Shown: positions 33,690 to 44,842 of the stretch, in pieces
Position numbering within the stretch: the stretch's first letter is position 1
How the letters are laid out: each line of letters starts with the position of its first letter
From: Buxus sempervirens
Lineage: Eukaryota > Streptophyta > Magnoliopsida > Buxales > Buxaceae
Length of the DNA stretch: 64,000 bases
NCBI GenBank assembly: GCA_947561395.2
Contig: OX387184.1
Location: 38,554,766-38,618,765 of the forward strand
Direction of reading: 5' to 3'
Notes under the pieces: generated by a model
Databases searched by the model: none
What the model was told of the DNA's origin: nothing
The model's input: only the letters and a program-made list of their open reading frames with translations
Program-made: the position numbers and the translations under genes

Positions 33690-34156
33690 GGTCTGAAATT
33701 CAAAGGCTTTCAGAGGCCCAGGGGTTTTTTTTTTTGAAAAAGGTCTGAAATTCAAAGGCTTTCAGAGGCCCAGGATTTTTGATGAAAGTCTGAAATTCAA
33801 AGGCTTTCAGAGGCCCAAGGATTTTTGATAAAAGTCTGAAATTCAAAGGCTTTCAGAGGCCCAAAAGTTCTGAAATTCAAAGGCTTTCAGAGGCCCAAAA
33901 GAAAAAGGTCTGAAATTCAAAGGCTTTCAGAGGCCCAAAAGAAAAAGGTCTGAAATTCAAAGGCTTTCAGAGGCCCAAAAGTTCTGAAATTCAAAGGCTT
34001 TCAGAGGCCCGAGGAATTTTTTTGAAAAATCTGAAATTCAAAGGCTTTCAGAAGCCCAGGATTTTTTTTGAAAAATCTGAAATTCAAAGGCTTTCAGAGG
34101 CCCAAGAGTTTTGAAAAAGTCTGAAATTCAAAGGCTTTCAGAAGCCCAAGGAGCCT
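33690..34156 (-). repeat. Leader hairpin minisatellite of element B (11 copies)
   Basis: On the sense (minus) strand each unit reads GGGCCTCTGAAAGCCTTTGAATTTCAGA-like, with 7-bp arms TCTGAAA/TTTCAGA preserved in all 11 copies, while spacers vary from about 4 to 20 bases. Same unit and same polarity as in element A. Confidence 0.92.
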
Positions 34157-34299
34157 TTCTCTCACATTTTCTTTCTTTTAATTATTTTGTTTGTTTGTTT
34201 TTTTTTTTGAAGCATTTTATTCAAACTTGTTTCCCTTTATCATTATTTAAAGGTTAAAAGAATATTTTAGTGGGAAAAACTGATTAAAGTTGAATATTC

Positions 34300-34445
34300 C
34301 GAGAAAACCGTATACACAGTACGGTCCAGCCCTGCCCGTATTCAAATTACGAGCCTGCCGTGACCGTATGCAATCCACGGGCGAGCCTAGCCCGTATAAC
34401 CAATACGGGCAAGCCCAGCCCGTGTACTAAATGCGGTTTTACGGA
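34300..34445 (-). repeat. CCCGTA/TACGGG dyad cluster in the leader of element B
   Basis: Inverted pairs in a row: ACCGTA/TACGGT, GCCCGTA/TACGAGC, CCGT/ACGG and the perfect GCCCGTAT/ATACGGGC (34389-34409 region), then a degenerate GCCCGTG...TACGG. It sits at the same place relative to the hairpin array as the degenerate cluster at 9855-9960 in A. Confidence 0.75.
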
Positions 34446-35627
34446 ACCCTGTTATGTTTTTCCAATTTTTACATGGTCTGATCACTTTCATTGTTCATCC
34501 AAACGTACGGTTCACCCATTGCAGAGCTTCTAAACTGTCCCAAAGTGGACCTTGGTCTTTTTGCTAAAACACATGCTTAGGAAGGCACATGCACCCTCCA
34601 AATTGACACCATACTCAAGAATTTGGTACCCTTTTGTTGACTCTTACATAAACATTGGGTAGGATTGATTCTAAACAGAGTTGGAGACTCTTCCTATGGG
34701 TTGCACCAATTTTAGAAAATATGAATATTTTGGGACCAATTTTATCCCGAACCAATGGGTACCATGACACCCCTATGACATGAAAATAATGCAAAACAAT
34801 AGGATTACCTTGTTACCTTGTTTACCTTCAATATGACATCCGCATTATGCCCTGGTTTGTAAGCCATGCACACGGCCTTCCCACAATCATACAACCCCAT
34901 ATTCCCACGTAATTGTGTAATTTAGCCAAAAACGTGTAACTCCACCTTCAAGCGTAGGGGTTTTGGGTTTTGGCTTAACGGCAACTTAGCACTCAAGCCT
35001 AGTGATGACCAGAATCCCAGATCCACATTATCATCACATCATTAGCTCAAAGTTCTAAGGTGAATGTTTTCACTTTCGCTTTCCGAAGTATCGACCTCGT
35101 TGCGCCAAGCTACACACATTCGGGTTCAACTTCCTATAGGTTAAGGGTAGGCCGTGTAAAAAAATAAAAGGTGCACAGTGCATTGTAAACATAGGTTACA
35201 TTCACAACGTCCCAAACCCTTGCCACTCTTTTCGCAGCCATGCATAAACAAACCAAAGCATAATAGGAAAGCATATTTAAAATAAACAAGTAAATAAAGC
35301 AATCCTATAGCACCCAAAACATGCTCATAAAAATCATCTATCATGCAAACATATGATCATGTTATACACCCAAAATCATCATGGAGATCATGTTGAGAAT
35401 TAAAACATGCTATCATAAAAATATAGCATAGTTCATCAAAACGGACCTCCCCTACGCATGTTTGTAGAAACAATCCTATAAATCAAAATTAAGCATGTTT
35501 CTACCCCCATGAATTCTTAAGCAATAATTCAGATTTAAAACATATTCAACATGCTTAAGAACACAAAATACCAAGCATAAAACAAATCAAAAACATGAAC
35601 AAACACCAAAAGGCTCAAATCCACAAA
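34446..35627 (-). other. Leader of element B, conserved with element A, no gene
   Basis: Matches element A's leader (8693-9830) on the opposite strand. No coding frame is maintained in both copies, so conservation is either recent shared ancestry or an RNA function. Confidence 0.65.
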
Positions 35628-35645
35628 TCCCTAGCAGAGTCGCCA
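35628..35645 (-). other. Primer-binding site of element B
   Basis: On the minus strand TGGCGACTCTGCTAGGGA, two bases from the LTR. One base differs from A's site (A for G at position 14). Confidence 0.85.
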
Positions 35646-36941
35646 GTTGTGAGACATGGGAAAAAATCAATTTAAATGATCTCCTCAATCATCACACGGG
35701 ATTATATTAAACAAAGAGTCGCCACCATTCAATTTAGGTGTGAATGGACACCAAAATATTAAATAAGCACAAAAGGCAAATTTTAGGGCAAAATATCCCT
35801 CCTAAAAAAAACAACCAGAGATGGGTAAGGGGATTAGGTTATGAACAGGGGAAGGTGTTAGGCACCCCTATTCATCCACACAAGGTGGTTGCCAGGCATT
35901 GTTCATGTTAAATTAAAAGAAAAAGCTTGCTATAAAAATCACACAAAATCACAAAAAATAGAGAATTGTATGGTTTTTTCACATGAATAGTCTGATTGAT
36001 CCAGAACTTTCAAATATGATCATACCATTCCTAGGGTTTCATGATCAAAATAATATTGAGATAAAATCAAATAAAATCAATTTAAAGTGAAAAATCCAAA
36101 AATCTGGCTTCAAGTCAAAATTCTAGAAATCTAGAAAAATATGATTTTTATAAAATATTTCAAAATTGAACTTGAATAGTCCAGGACATAGATAAAGCCC
36201 AAATTTCACATTAAATCTGAAAATCAAAACCAAAAAGACTCACGTTGATGAAAAACACCAAAAGGGGAGAATTTAGACCGTAGGGTCTTCTCTCAATAAT
36301 GAAAAACAATTTAAAAACAATCTCATGAAACCCTAGAATTTATTTTCAGGCTTCTAGATTCAGATCTACCATATTGATCATGATAAATCCAAAATCCTAG
36401 CCTAAAACCACAAAAATCACGAAAACAGTGCTGTAGGTGCAAAAGTGGCAAAAATCCAAATTTTAGCAAAAAGTGGGGATCTCATGCTATAAACATCATA
36501 GATTCATGTTATTCATTCAAATATATCATAAAAAGCATTAAAACATGATCAGGATATTTAAAATAGCCACATCTCACAAATTAGAGCACATGGGGGTCTA
36601 CCCTACGGATCCACCTGTTCTCTTTTCCCCTAGTTCTCTCCTCACGTTTTACGGCTAGAGAGACTCTTGAGGTACTTAGAGATAGGTTTGGGTACACAAA
36701 CACAATCACAGGCCTTATTCTAAAAGAAAAATAAAAAAACAGATATGGGGTTATATTCTAGGGATCCACCTGTTCCCCTTTCCCCTAGTTCTCTCTTCAC
36801 GTTTTACGGCTAGAGAGACCCTTGAGGTACTTAGAGACAAGTTTAAGAATACAAAAAAAACAGATATGGCCTTATTCTACAGCAATAGAGATGATCCTAT
36901 TACTTCTAGAATTGAAGACAGAAAATAAAAAGGGATAGGGG

Positions 36942-36951
36942 ACTTACCTGG
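36942..36951 (-). promoter_or_regulatory. Splice donor of putative leader intron, element B
   Basis: CCAG/GTAAGT on the minus strand, with GT at 36947-36946. Paired with the acceptor at 33493 it gives an intron of about 3455 nt holding the PBS, the dyads and the 11 hairpins. Confidence 0.55.
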
Positions 36952-37043
36952 ATTGAGCAGGCAGAGCAGCAGGGATTCCTTTCCTTCTCTTGGAGCTTTT
37001 GATTCTTCAAAATTTCGTGGCCTTTTGCTAGAGGAAAGAGCCT

Positions 37044-37052
37044 CTATTTATA
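37044..37052 (-). promoter_or_regulatory. TATA box of element B LTR
   Basis: TATAAATAG on the minus strand, about 390 bases into the LTR, identical to A's. Confidence 0.7.
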
Positions 37053-37915
37053 AACACACCCAGGGGCAAGGCTGGTCCAGAAAGATATATCCTGATCCTC
37101 AGGATAGAGAGAAAGTTGGAGATAATGCCCATCCATAGCCAACCAAGGTGACTTCAGCGAATAAAACACTTAATTCGCTCGTTTAAAGATATATTGGACT
37201 TCAAATAAAGCTCGGAAATCGAGAGAAGGACAAAACTTGCACGTGTCTTTAATGCCCGTAAATGATTTACGGTCCAATGGTGACCGTATTGATACTACGG
37301 GCGCGCCTGCCCGTAGATATTTTGCGGGCGAGATCGGCCCGTGAAGAAAATACGGGCAAAGCCTGTTCATTCTATTTTTAGGCCTTTTTTGACCTGTTTT
37401 TATTATTTTCTCATTTTGTAGTGCAATTTGGGGTGTCTACACCCTCGAATTCCGTGCCAAGTACCTTGCTTTATACCATTGGATAAAGAATCTCGACACG
37501 GTTCCAACGCAACTGGGTGTGCAGGAATCAGAGTCCGAATGAAGGTTCTGCGGGCGGTCAAACTTGAGGATGAGCCGAAAGTTGACTTTTCCTTGAACCC
37601 CGTGCCAAGTGCTTAACCCTATGTCATTGAATAGAGGGCTCCGATATGAGTTCAACGCAATTGAGTTTGCTCAAATCGGAGATCAGATGAAAGAGATATG
37701 AGCTGTCGAAGTTTCCGGGTAGCAAAAGCCGGAAACTGCACACGTGGCGCAGGAACTGCACACGTGGCAGCCAATGCAGCAAAATATCTCGGGGGCTAAA
37801 TCTTAAATATCCAAAAATTTCAAGGACTAAACAAAAATTCGTACGGGGCAATCCGTAGATATCCAAAAGTGTCGAATCGGTCAAGTCGAAGGGCAAATCC
37901 GTAATTTTTTGATTT

Positions 37916-38162
37916 GTATCCGGTCAAATATACCGGATACACATACCCTTGTGTATATCCGGACTCCAAGACCGGATACGAAGATTTGCTCGGCGAGATT
38001 CGCGCTGATTCCCCGACAAATTCGCGGCGGAATTAATTTTTGCCAATTATTATGTTTTGTATCCGGCCTTGAAGGCCGGATACAAAGGCAGCTTAGTGTA
38101 TTCAGCCTTGGAGGCCGGATACACATGGTGTATAGTGTATCCGGACTCCAAGTCCGGATACA
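37916..38162 (+). repeat. Five TATCCGG/CCGGATA dyads directly upstream of the C promoter
   Basis: Arms at 37916-37924/37932-37940 (GTATCCGGT/ACCGGATAC), 37956-37962/37972-37978, 38056-38070/38072-38086 (15-bp perfect arms around one base), a degenerate copy at 38096-38124, and 38136-38147/38151-38162 (12-bp perfect arms). Inner arm positions change together: GGCCT/AGGCC in one copy, GGACT/AGTCC in another. Confidence 0.85.
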
Positions 38163-38172
38163 TTAAAATTGT

Positions 38173-38180
38173 TATAAAAG
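38173..38180 (+). promoter_or_regulatory. TATA box of element C LTR
   Basis: TATAAAAG, 11 bases after the last dyad. Transcription should start near 38205. Confidence 0.65.
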
Positions 38181-38466
38181 GGGGCAGCAGCCCCCTTTCC
38201 AATGGTTGGTTGATTCCACTGTGCTTAGGCCTCCTTGCCTGACCTTTGCTCATCTGAACCCTCCCTCTCCAGCACCCATTGACCCCCACCACCTTCCCAC
38301 CACCACCCCAAGGCGGCTCCACCCCTTCTCCTCCTCCTTCCTCCTCACCTCTCACCCACCAAGTGTCAAGAAGGAGATGTTGCTTGCTGTTGCTATTGTG
38401 GGAGGACTTACCAGCTGCTGTCCATCTTCAAGGGAGTGTCTCCACCTCCTCTAAAGAGCCTAGAAC

Positions 38467-38478
38467 CTCCAGGTAAGG
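38467..38478 (+). promoter_or_regulatory. Splice donor of putative leader intron, element C
   Basis: CTCCAG/GTAAGG with GT at 38473-38474, about 270 nt after the expected start. With the acceptor at 45896 it defines a possible 7.4-kb intron containing PBS, PMD-like frame and both hairpin arrays. Confidence 0.5.
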
Positions 38479-40408
38479 TTCCCTATCATGTTGTGTACCT
38501 CATATATTAAATCTGGATTTTTTTGCCAACTTGCTTACTCTTGCCTTTCTCCTTGGCATGGGCTCATTTTCTTGTCATATTAAGCATGCATTTGATTTTC
38601 TTTTCGTGGCATGGGAGGCTCTAAAGGTAAGAGAGTCCCCACGTTAAGTTCGATAAGGGAATAGAAGGAAGTCCACCCCATTTGGAGTCTCTTTAATCCA
38701 CTGTTTTTTTGACTTCTAGCAGTATTTTTTTTTGTCCATTAAAAGAGAGAGCATGTTCTCTCTAAGGCTCCATCCAGTGTACCCCCTATGAGACCCCCCT
38801 TCTCTACCCTTCTTGTTGCTTTTGATCTCCTGTCAAATAGGTGGATGCCTTGAGCATGGTTGGTGATACTGGGATCCCTATGCTTGCATGCATTCGTGGG
38901 TTCATGGGGTATGTGGCCTGTTCCTTCGAATGTGAGCACGATCTCACTCTTTTCGTGTTTAGATCAGTAAGCCGGTGAGGTGGTCTTGGGGCTGCTGTTG
39001 GTGGCAGCAATGGCCCCCATTTTCTTCTTAAGTAACTTAGACTGATGTGCCATAACCCACAGAAATTACAGCATGCTCCCCTTCCTACGTAAGCCCACTG
39101 CTTGGGGTGTCTTCATGCCTCCCCACCTTTGTTTAGTGGCTGTCCTTGCATTGTGGTGGCAGAGTTCGCTTACGTTAATATAGCTTGTTATTTGGTGCCT
39201 ATGTAACCGCATGTTCCTCTTTCTCTTTAATTTATTGATTCACGACTAACAAGCATGCTCCCATTCCCTTAGCCCACTGTCATGTCTCACCTTAGCTTCT
39301 ACTGGAGGCAGCAGCAGCACCTCCCACCGCTGGTAGCACACCCAACCTCACTAAAGCCCAGTTTTATTGGTGCTGTCCCCTTTGTCTGCAGCTGGTCTTT
39401 GCTTGTTTTTCATGTGACATGTCGCTGTTTTGGCACGTACAATCATGCTCCTTTCATCCCCCCAACCCTTGTCACCGTTTGCTGTTTTGTTTATGAGCAT
39501 ATGAGCATGATCCTCCTTCCCCTAGCGACCTACTGTTTTGGCATTCAAGGGGCCTCTGTTTGCCCTGTTTTCTTTGGTTGTTTGGTGGTTTAAGAATCAT
39601 GCTCCATTAACCCCCAGCCCACTGGTATGATTCACATGAGCTGCTGCCAGGGGCAGCAGCAGGACCTTCCATCTCCAGCTACAAGTTAGGCCTCACTAAG
39701 GCTAAAATTATGGGTTGCTGCCCCCCTTTGTTGGCAGCAGGTCCTTGCTGGATGTTTGTACATGGGTGTGAAGCATGTCTCTTTTATTTCATTGTTTTTC
39801 TGGTGTGTCAAGTTAGTATGCATGAAGGAGTCCCATTTGCTGCTTTTACACTAAATTAGCAAACATGAAGGGTGCCTTTGGGGCTGCAGCCGGCAGTAGC
39901 TGCGGCCCTCCGTTATTTCTAGTTTCTAGCTTTCTTAAGTTGAATGATGCATTTTAATGTGGGTATCATGAGCTAGAAGACCCATGGCCATGCTTCCCCA
40001 CCCCTAACTCACCATTGCAAGCCTAGTAGCATGCCCAAATCTCTTCCTTTGACTGCTGCCCCATACTCTACAGCAGGTTGGTTTTGTTATTAATTTCCAT
40101 GGCATGGAAGTCTTACCCATTGGCCATGCTTGTTTGTGGAGGAGGACCTTAAAGCCCCCAGGTAGGGGTGCTAAGACCCCTACCTTGCTACTGTTGTGCC
40201 ACTGGGAAGAAGGGGAGGGCAGCAAGCCCCATCACCTCCCCCTTATCCATTTGTTTTAGTTGGGAAATCCCAAAAATAAGGCCAAATGGGGTTTCTCCCA
40301 AACCTGAACCAATGTGGGCCCAACCAGGGGCCCACACAGCTTGTAGAAAGCCCTTAGGAACCCCAGGAGGCCACCCCAATGGCCGAAGCCTGAAAAAAGC
40401 CATTTCAG

Positions 40409-40477
40409 GGTGATCCGGCAACTCAGGCCGGATCACCTAGGACCTGTGTGTATCCGGCAACTAAGGCCGGATACACA
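40409..40477 (+). repeat. Two further CCGGAT dyads in the C LTR
   Basis: GTGATCCGGC/GCCGGATCAC (40410-40436) and TGTGTATCCGGC/GCCGGATACACA (40447-40477). The two differ at paired positions: GAT/ATC against TAT/ATA. Confidence 0.8.
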
Positions 40478-41524
40478 ACAAAAATGCCTTTTTTTGTGTT
40501 TTTTGATCCTTGTCGAATTTTCATGCCACTTTTAACCCAACCAAGTGAGCCAATAGGGTTTCCGGGTGACCCGGAAACCCAACTTGGGACATGGACTGTC
40601 GGTCCAACTCGGCATCTTAGTGGGCTTTCCAACGGGGCCCACCCAGCCCAATAAAATCCGTTTGCATGCAAATAAGTAAGTTAAGTAAAGTGAACTAATT
40701 GAACCGGGCGGGCCAAACCCAATGCGGCCCACCCGAACCTTGATTTGTGGAATGATATTTAAACTGCGTGGTTTTGCCGAGACCACGGGCTAGGGCCTAT
40801 CGGGCCCGCCAAAGCCCATTAACCTAACCAAGGAAGGGTGCAAACCCTAAGCCTCAAGGAACCGGGCTTTTTAAGCCCAAATTTGGACTACGGGCCCCAA
40901 GCCTAACATCCAACCCACCTGGGTGAATTTAAATAAGATAAATTAAAGACATTTTGGCAACCAACATGGGGGCCCACCCAGGGGCCCGCAAATCAATGCC
41001 GGCCCGCTTCTTGCATGGAAATCACTTAAGTATCCAAATTGAACAAACTAAATAAAACCAACACACTTAACCAAAGCCCACAAGGCCTCCTAGGGTTAGA
41101 CAGAGGCCCACATGGGCACGTGGGCTTACCCAAGCCCACGAAGGGCACCATGGGCCTTCCAACAGGGCCCACCCAGCCAGACTCAGATCGTCTAAATAAA
41201 TAAGATAAAATCAATGAAAGGGACCCACACCATCCAGGTGGTCCCACCAGACTTAACCAAGTTGCATATCGGATTAGGAATCGGGTGAGAAACCAAAGTA
41301 AGCTGACCCAAACTAGGGAACCCACGGGACCCGTCATCCGACGGGGTGGTCTAGGGTGTCTACGGACTTCCCCAGACCGCAACCGAGAACCAAACTTGGA
41401 ATCTCAAGCCGCAGACCAAGAGCCCTAAATAGACAGGATTAGGCACCCAGGTGTCCGCCTGCACCCCATCAGGCGGTGGCAACTCCGAAATACCCCGTGC
41501 CGCGTTTCCCACGCGCGCACAGCC

Positions 41525-41542
41525 TGGCGACTCCCCTGGGGA
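41525..41542 (+). other. Primer-binding site of element C
   Basis: TGGCGACTCCCCTGGGGA, the same tRNA-Arg-type site as in A and B with small changes. Confidence 0.85.
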
Positions 41543-43050
41543 CCACTCAGCCCAGTATGACCCTGCTTAGACCGAGTCAGCTTAAGAGGGAATTAGTTGA
41601 TATTTAGGAAATCTTGCCACCTCGCTTAGCAAGGCACGGAATACATGTAACTACCTGTTCTGGGGAGTCCTGCCACAAGGACGCGATAATTGCCTAAGGC
41701 AAGTGGAATTTAAGTGGTCCCCTGTGACCCTCCACTTACCTGGGGATTCTCCCAGGACATCGTAATACGTGCCAATTCTGCACCTTACTATACGAGGCAA
41801 TAAGGATTCCTTTATCACCTAAAGTCCGGACAAAACTCGCCCATGTAGACACAGCACGCAGCCCAACTGCACACACGGGCACACCACCACACCGTGGATG
41901 GTTTGTTTAAAATTTCCGCATTGGTGTGATGGAACTGCGTGGGGTGACACGCACGAGGGAGGATGCGTGAATGATCCGACCTTTGATAGATGAGTGAATC
42001 GGATATTGCAACTTCTTTACCAAAACTTAGACCTCTCTAGCAGCCTACCCTTCTTCTTACTATGAACTGATCTTTGGGATGGTATTAGCACCTACGCTCT
42101 CGTGGCTTGCCGGGAAAGCAGGGTAAACCCATCCCCCCAGTTTTCTGGAGTCCATTAGCACCACTGGTTTCTTGCCGTGGCACGCGAGGATCCAGTACTG
42201 GTCCAGACCCTTGTAGGCTTATGTCTCGGGCTGGGTATCCTCCCCCACCTAACGTTTCTGAATGAACATTGCGTTGAGCATGAGAGGGTGAGTAGGATGT
42301 GAATGATGAATATAAGAGAAGTAAAATCGGAATAAAATCCAGAGTCCATTAGGGGCAGCAACCCCCGCTTTTTGCATCAAATTTAGTAAACCCTAGATCA
42401 CGGGCGACCTCAGCCCTAATTTAGGAAGCTCACCTAATTTTGATCAGGGGAACCACCCCAGATCCATGCATGGAGTCCTATATGCTATGGGTCTTGACCC
42501 ATCAGAGTCCGCTGGGAGCACTTTAAGTCCAGATTGGTCTTTTAGAGCAGACGAAAGCCGGCCAGATCAGACAGACAGATGAAAGCATGCCAGGGTACTA
42601 AACCCTAGATTTAGGGATTTTTAGCCTACCTACTTTGAAAGCAAGTTGTATCCTCCCTTTTGGCTCCCAACAGCCTTAAGGATGAATTCTTTGCAGCTTT
42701 TGTAAATATCTTGTAAAAATTCACCCTCGATGGCAAGTTGTAATTTCGCTATGGTCCGACACTGAAAGCAGATGAAAGAACAGATGAAAGACAGAAAGAC
42801 TGATCGGGACTTGAATGTGCTCCTCTATACAAGTATGTCTAGGAGTCGCGCCTTCATTAGCGCCAACCCTTAGGACCACACACCATGTGTGCCTAAATTC
42901 CGCACTGTTTTGTTTTTGCTTTATTTGGTGAAGCATATTAGAACTGCTAGTGGTGCATCTTGTTGCTTGAAATTATGCATATTATAGAACTGACTTAGAG
43001 TCTTGGTGTGGAACCTTAAATTGATTCGGAATTTCGATCGGATAGTTGGC
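41543..43050 (+). other. Leader of element C, proximal part, no gene
   Basis: GC-balanced sequence with stops in all frames. I see no repeat array or recognisable motif in it apart from several CCCTAGAT/ATCTAGGG-like words. Confidence 0.5.
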
Positions 43051-44482
43051 ATGGCATCCTCATCCTCATCTGAGAGAACCCTTTTCCCTAGGAAAGAGAA
43101 GTGGCCTGGGATACCCCCTGGATCCGTTCTTGGACAAGGCAGCTCCAAGGGAGTGAGTAGATTGAATGGGAGCACAAATACCACATGGGACAGACTTTGT
43201 CCCTGTTAAATGTACCGATTAACTGGGATATGATCCAAGCAGCCCTGCTTTTCTGGGATCCCCAGCTTTCAGTGTTTCGATTCGGGGTCAACGAGTTGAC
43301 TCCCACAATTGAGGAACTTGACCTGTTCCTCCGATTTCGTGACTTAGGAGAACCCGCTAGGCCAAGTCTCAAAGAAAGTTACAAGAATGAAGCTTGCGTT
43401 TTCTTTGGCCTCTCAAGGGGAGAATTTCAGACCTTAGGAGGTGACAAATCATTTACTCGGGTCTCTAAAACATTCCTAGTTGAGAAAATGAGAAACAAAA
43501 AGCAGGAAAGACCCCGGGCTTGGTTTGACACCTTCACCCTTGTAGTTCTGTCACAAATCTTCTTTTCAACTGGGGGAGACACCATTAATTTGGCCCTCAT
43601 GGAAATTGTGGATCAACTCAGGGCGGGGTACCGAATCATGCCACTGATCCTAGCTCAACTGTTCCATTCCCTGACTTTGTCCAAAAACGGAACTCGGAGG
43701 TTTCAAGGGTGGGCTCCCCTTCTCCACATTTGGCTGCAAGACCACCTGACGGTGTCATCACCTATCAGTGCATATTACAAGGCAACTGGCGACAACATCC
43801 ATTGGTTGGCTCAAAGAGAGATCAAACCAGACCTACCCGCTCGTGAGGATTGGTTTAACCACTTTCTCCACCTGAAGGGAGAAACGGACATCAGATGGTG
43901 GGGTACATACAACATCCCCTACACCCCCATCATAGCTTTCAAGAAAAGAGAGGGGCTTTCCCTGATAGGACTCACCCATGCCGTGCCGTACTATCCGATC
44001 TGGGTTCTGAGACAGTTTGGGAAACCGCAGGGAATCCTGGTCAAGGACAACTTGGGCAATTTGATTGGTCCACTCACCAAGGGACTAAGGACCCAACTGC
44101 TGATGGAGTGGAAGACAGTGTGTGTATATCGAGAAGACGTCTTCATCGAATCACATTTTTGAGACTATGAGCAGTGGATAGCTCGGGAGTTTGGCCACGA
44201 CGGCCCCCCACCTCTTCAGCCTGTCGCTTCAAGCGACATTCCAGTTCCGCCCCTAACACATATAGGGACAAGGTGGCCGAACTGCAGGAGACCCACTCAC
44301 GTATCCATTCAGCTTATGTGGATTCGGAACGGGAGAGTAAGCAGGCCAATATGGCCTTGCAACACGAAATGGAATTGGTGCGCAAGCGCGCTGAGGAGGA
44401 CCGACGTCTGCGGAACAAACTTCTGCGAGCCTTGAGGAGGCAAGACATGTCCTCCCACTATGATGATGACCAACCTAGCTAG
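43051..44482 (+). pseudogene. Sense-strand relative of antisense gene 2, intron-less, in the C leader
   Basis: Start MASSSSSERTLFPR at 43051. A frameshift near 43150 leads into the main frame (from 43185), which aligns with B's antisense gene 2: LSVFRFGVNELTPTIEELD, FTLVVLSQIFFSTGGD, FQGWAPLLHIWLQDHL, IRWWGTYNIPYTP and PIWVLRQFGKPQGILV. A TGA at 44161-44163 and another frame change near 44250 precede a coiled-coil tail (YRDKVAELQETH...LRNKLLRALRR) ending at 44482. There is no intron where B's gene has one. It lies upstream of gag, in the same direction. The three lesions make it a pseudogene now; function unknown. Confidence 0.75.
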
Positions 44483-44842
44483 ACTTTGGCTTTGTTGTAT
44501 TTGTTATGAATGATGATGTACTTTGTGCCATGGCGGCACCTTTTGATTAAAGCATGAATTTATTTCCACTTTGCTATATATTGTTCAAACTTAACAAGAC
44601 AAGAATTTGAAATAAAAGAATCAATTCCCTCCAATAGGGCAACTTGGTCTCCGACAGACCACCTATTCTCAGATAATTTCAATCTCCCTGGTCGCTGCGA
44701 CCACCTAGTTTCCTTTGATTGCATCTCTCTCATTGAGATCGCAAAACCCAGCAAGTGTTAAAAAACACCCGAGACTTTGAGCTCAGATCACGCCCGTCTG
44801 CATCTTTTCAAGATCATGCGGTCTAACCTGTAGGGCATCGAA
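44483..44842 (+). other. Non-coding leader between PMD-like frame and hairpin array 1
   Basis: AT-richer spacer. No gene and no array is visible before the first hairpin at 44843. Confidence 0.5.

Larger units (their letters stand above)
16537..37441 (-). mobile_element. Element B: 20.9-kb Tat/Ogre-lineage Ty3 retrotransposon with antisense genes
   Basis: Both LTRs, PBS, polypurine end, gag, protease, RT, RNase H, archaeal-type RNase H and integrase are present in minus-strand order. The size is typical of Ogre-like elements. About 7.9 kb between integrase and 3' LTR holds two plus-strand genes. The two LTRs differ by a 20-bp deletion and only two substitutions that I noticed, so insertion was recent. 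The flanks do not form a target duplication (AGAAC at the left, CCCTC at the right). Confidence 0.93.
35648..37441 (-). repeat. 5' LTR of element B
   Basis: 1794 bp, a near-identical partner of 16537-18350. From its start (37441) downward: dyad cluster (about 37360-37255, including the perfect pair CCGTAAA/TTTACGG), TATA box (37052-37044), splice donor CCAG/GTAAGT (36951-36942), and end CCATGTCTCACA. It abuts the 5' LTR of element C head to head. Confidence 0.95.
37442..41521 (+). repeat. 5' LTR of element C (left boundary uncertain)
   Basis: Ends ACGCGCGCACA three bases before the PBS. The left limit cannot be set by comparison because the 3' LTR is outside the window. The sequence after B's terminus (CCCTCGAATTCC) fits an LTR that began TGTAGACACCCTCG and lost its first bases at the junction. 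Contents: two copies of the 146-bp-type repeat (37442-37705, inverted relative to 2250-2690), five dyads, TATA box, splice donor at 38471, a long region of short low-complexity frames, two more dyads (40409-40477) and a part matched by the remnants at 4037-4172 and 6684-6870. None of its short frames looks like a gene. Confidence 0.7.

Noticed and set aside
38206..40671. Short Pro-rich and Trp-rich frames in the C LTR
   Set aside because: They lie in LTR sequence on both strands, overlap one another and show no domain.
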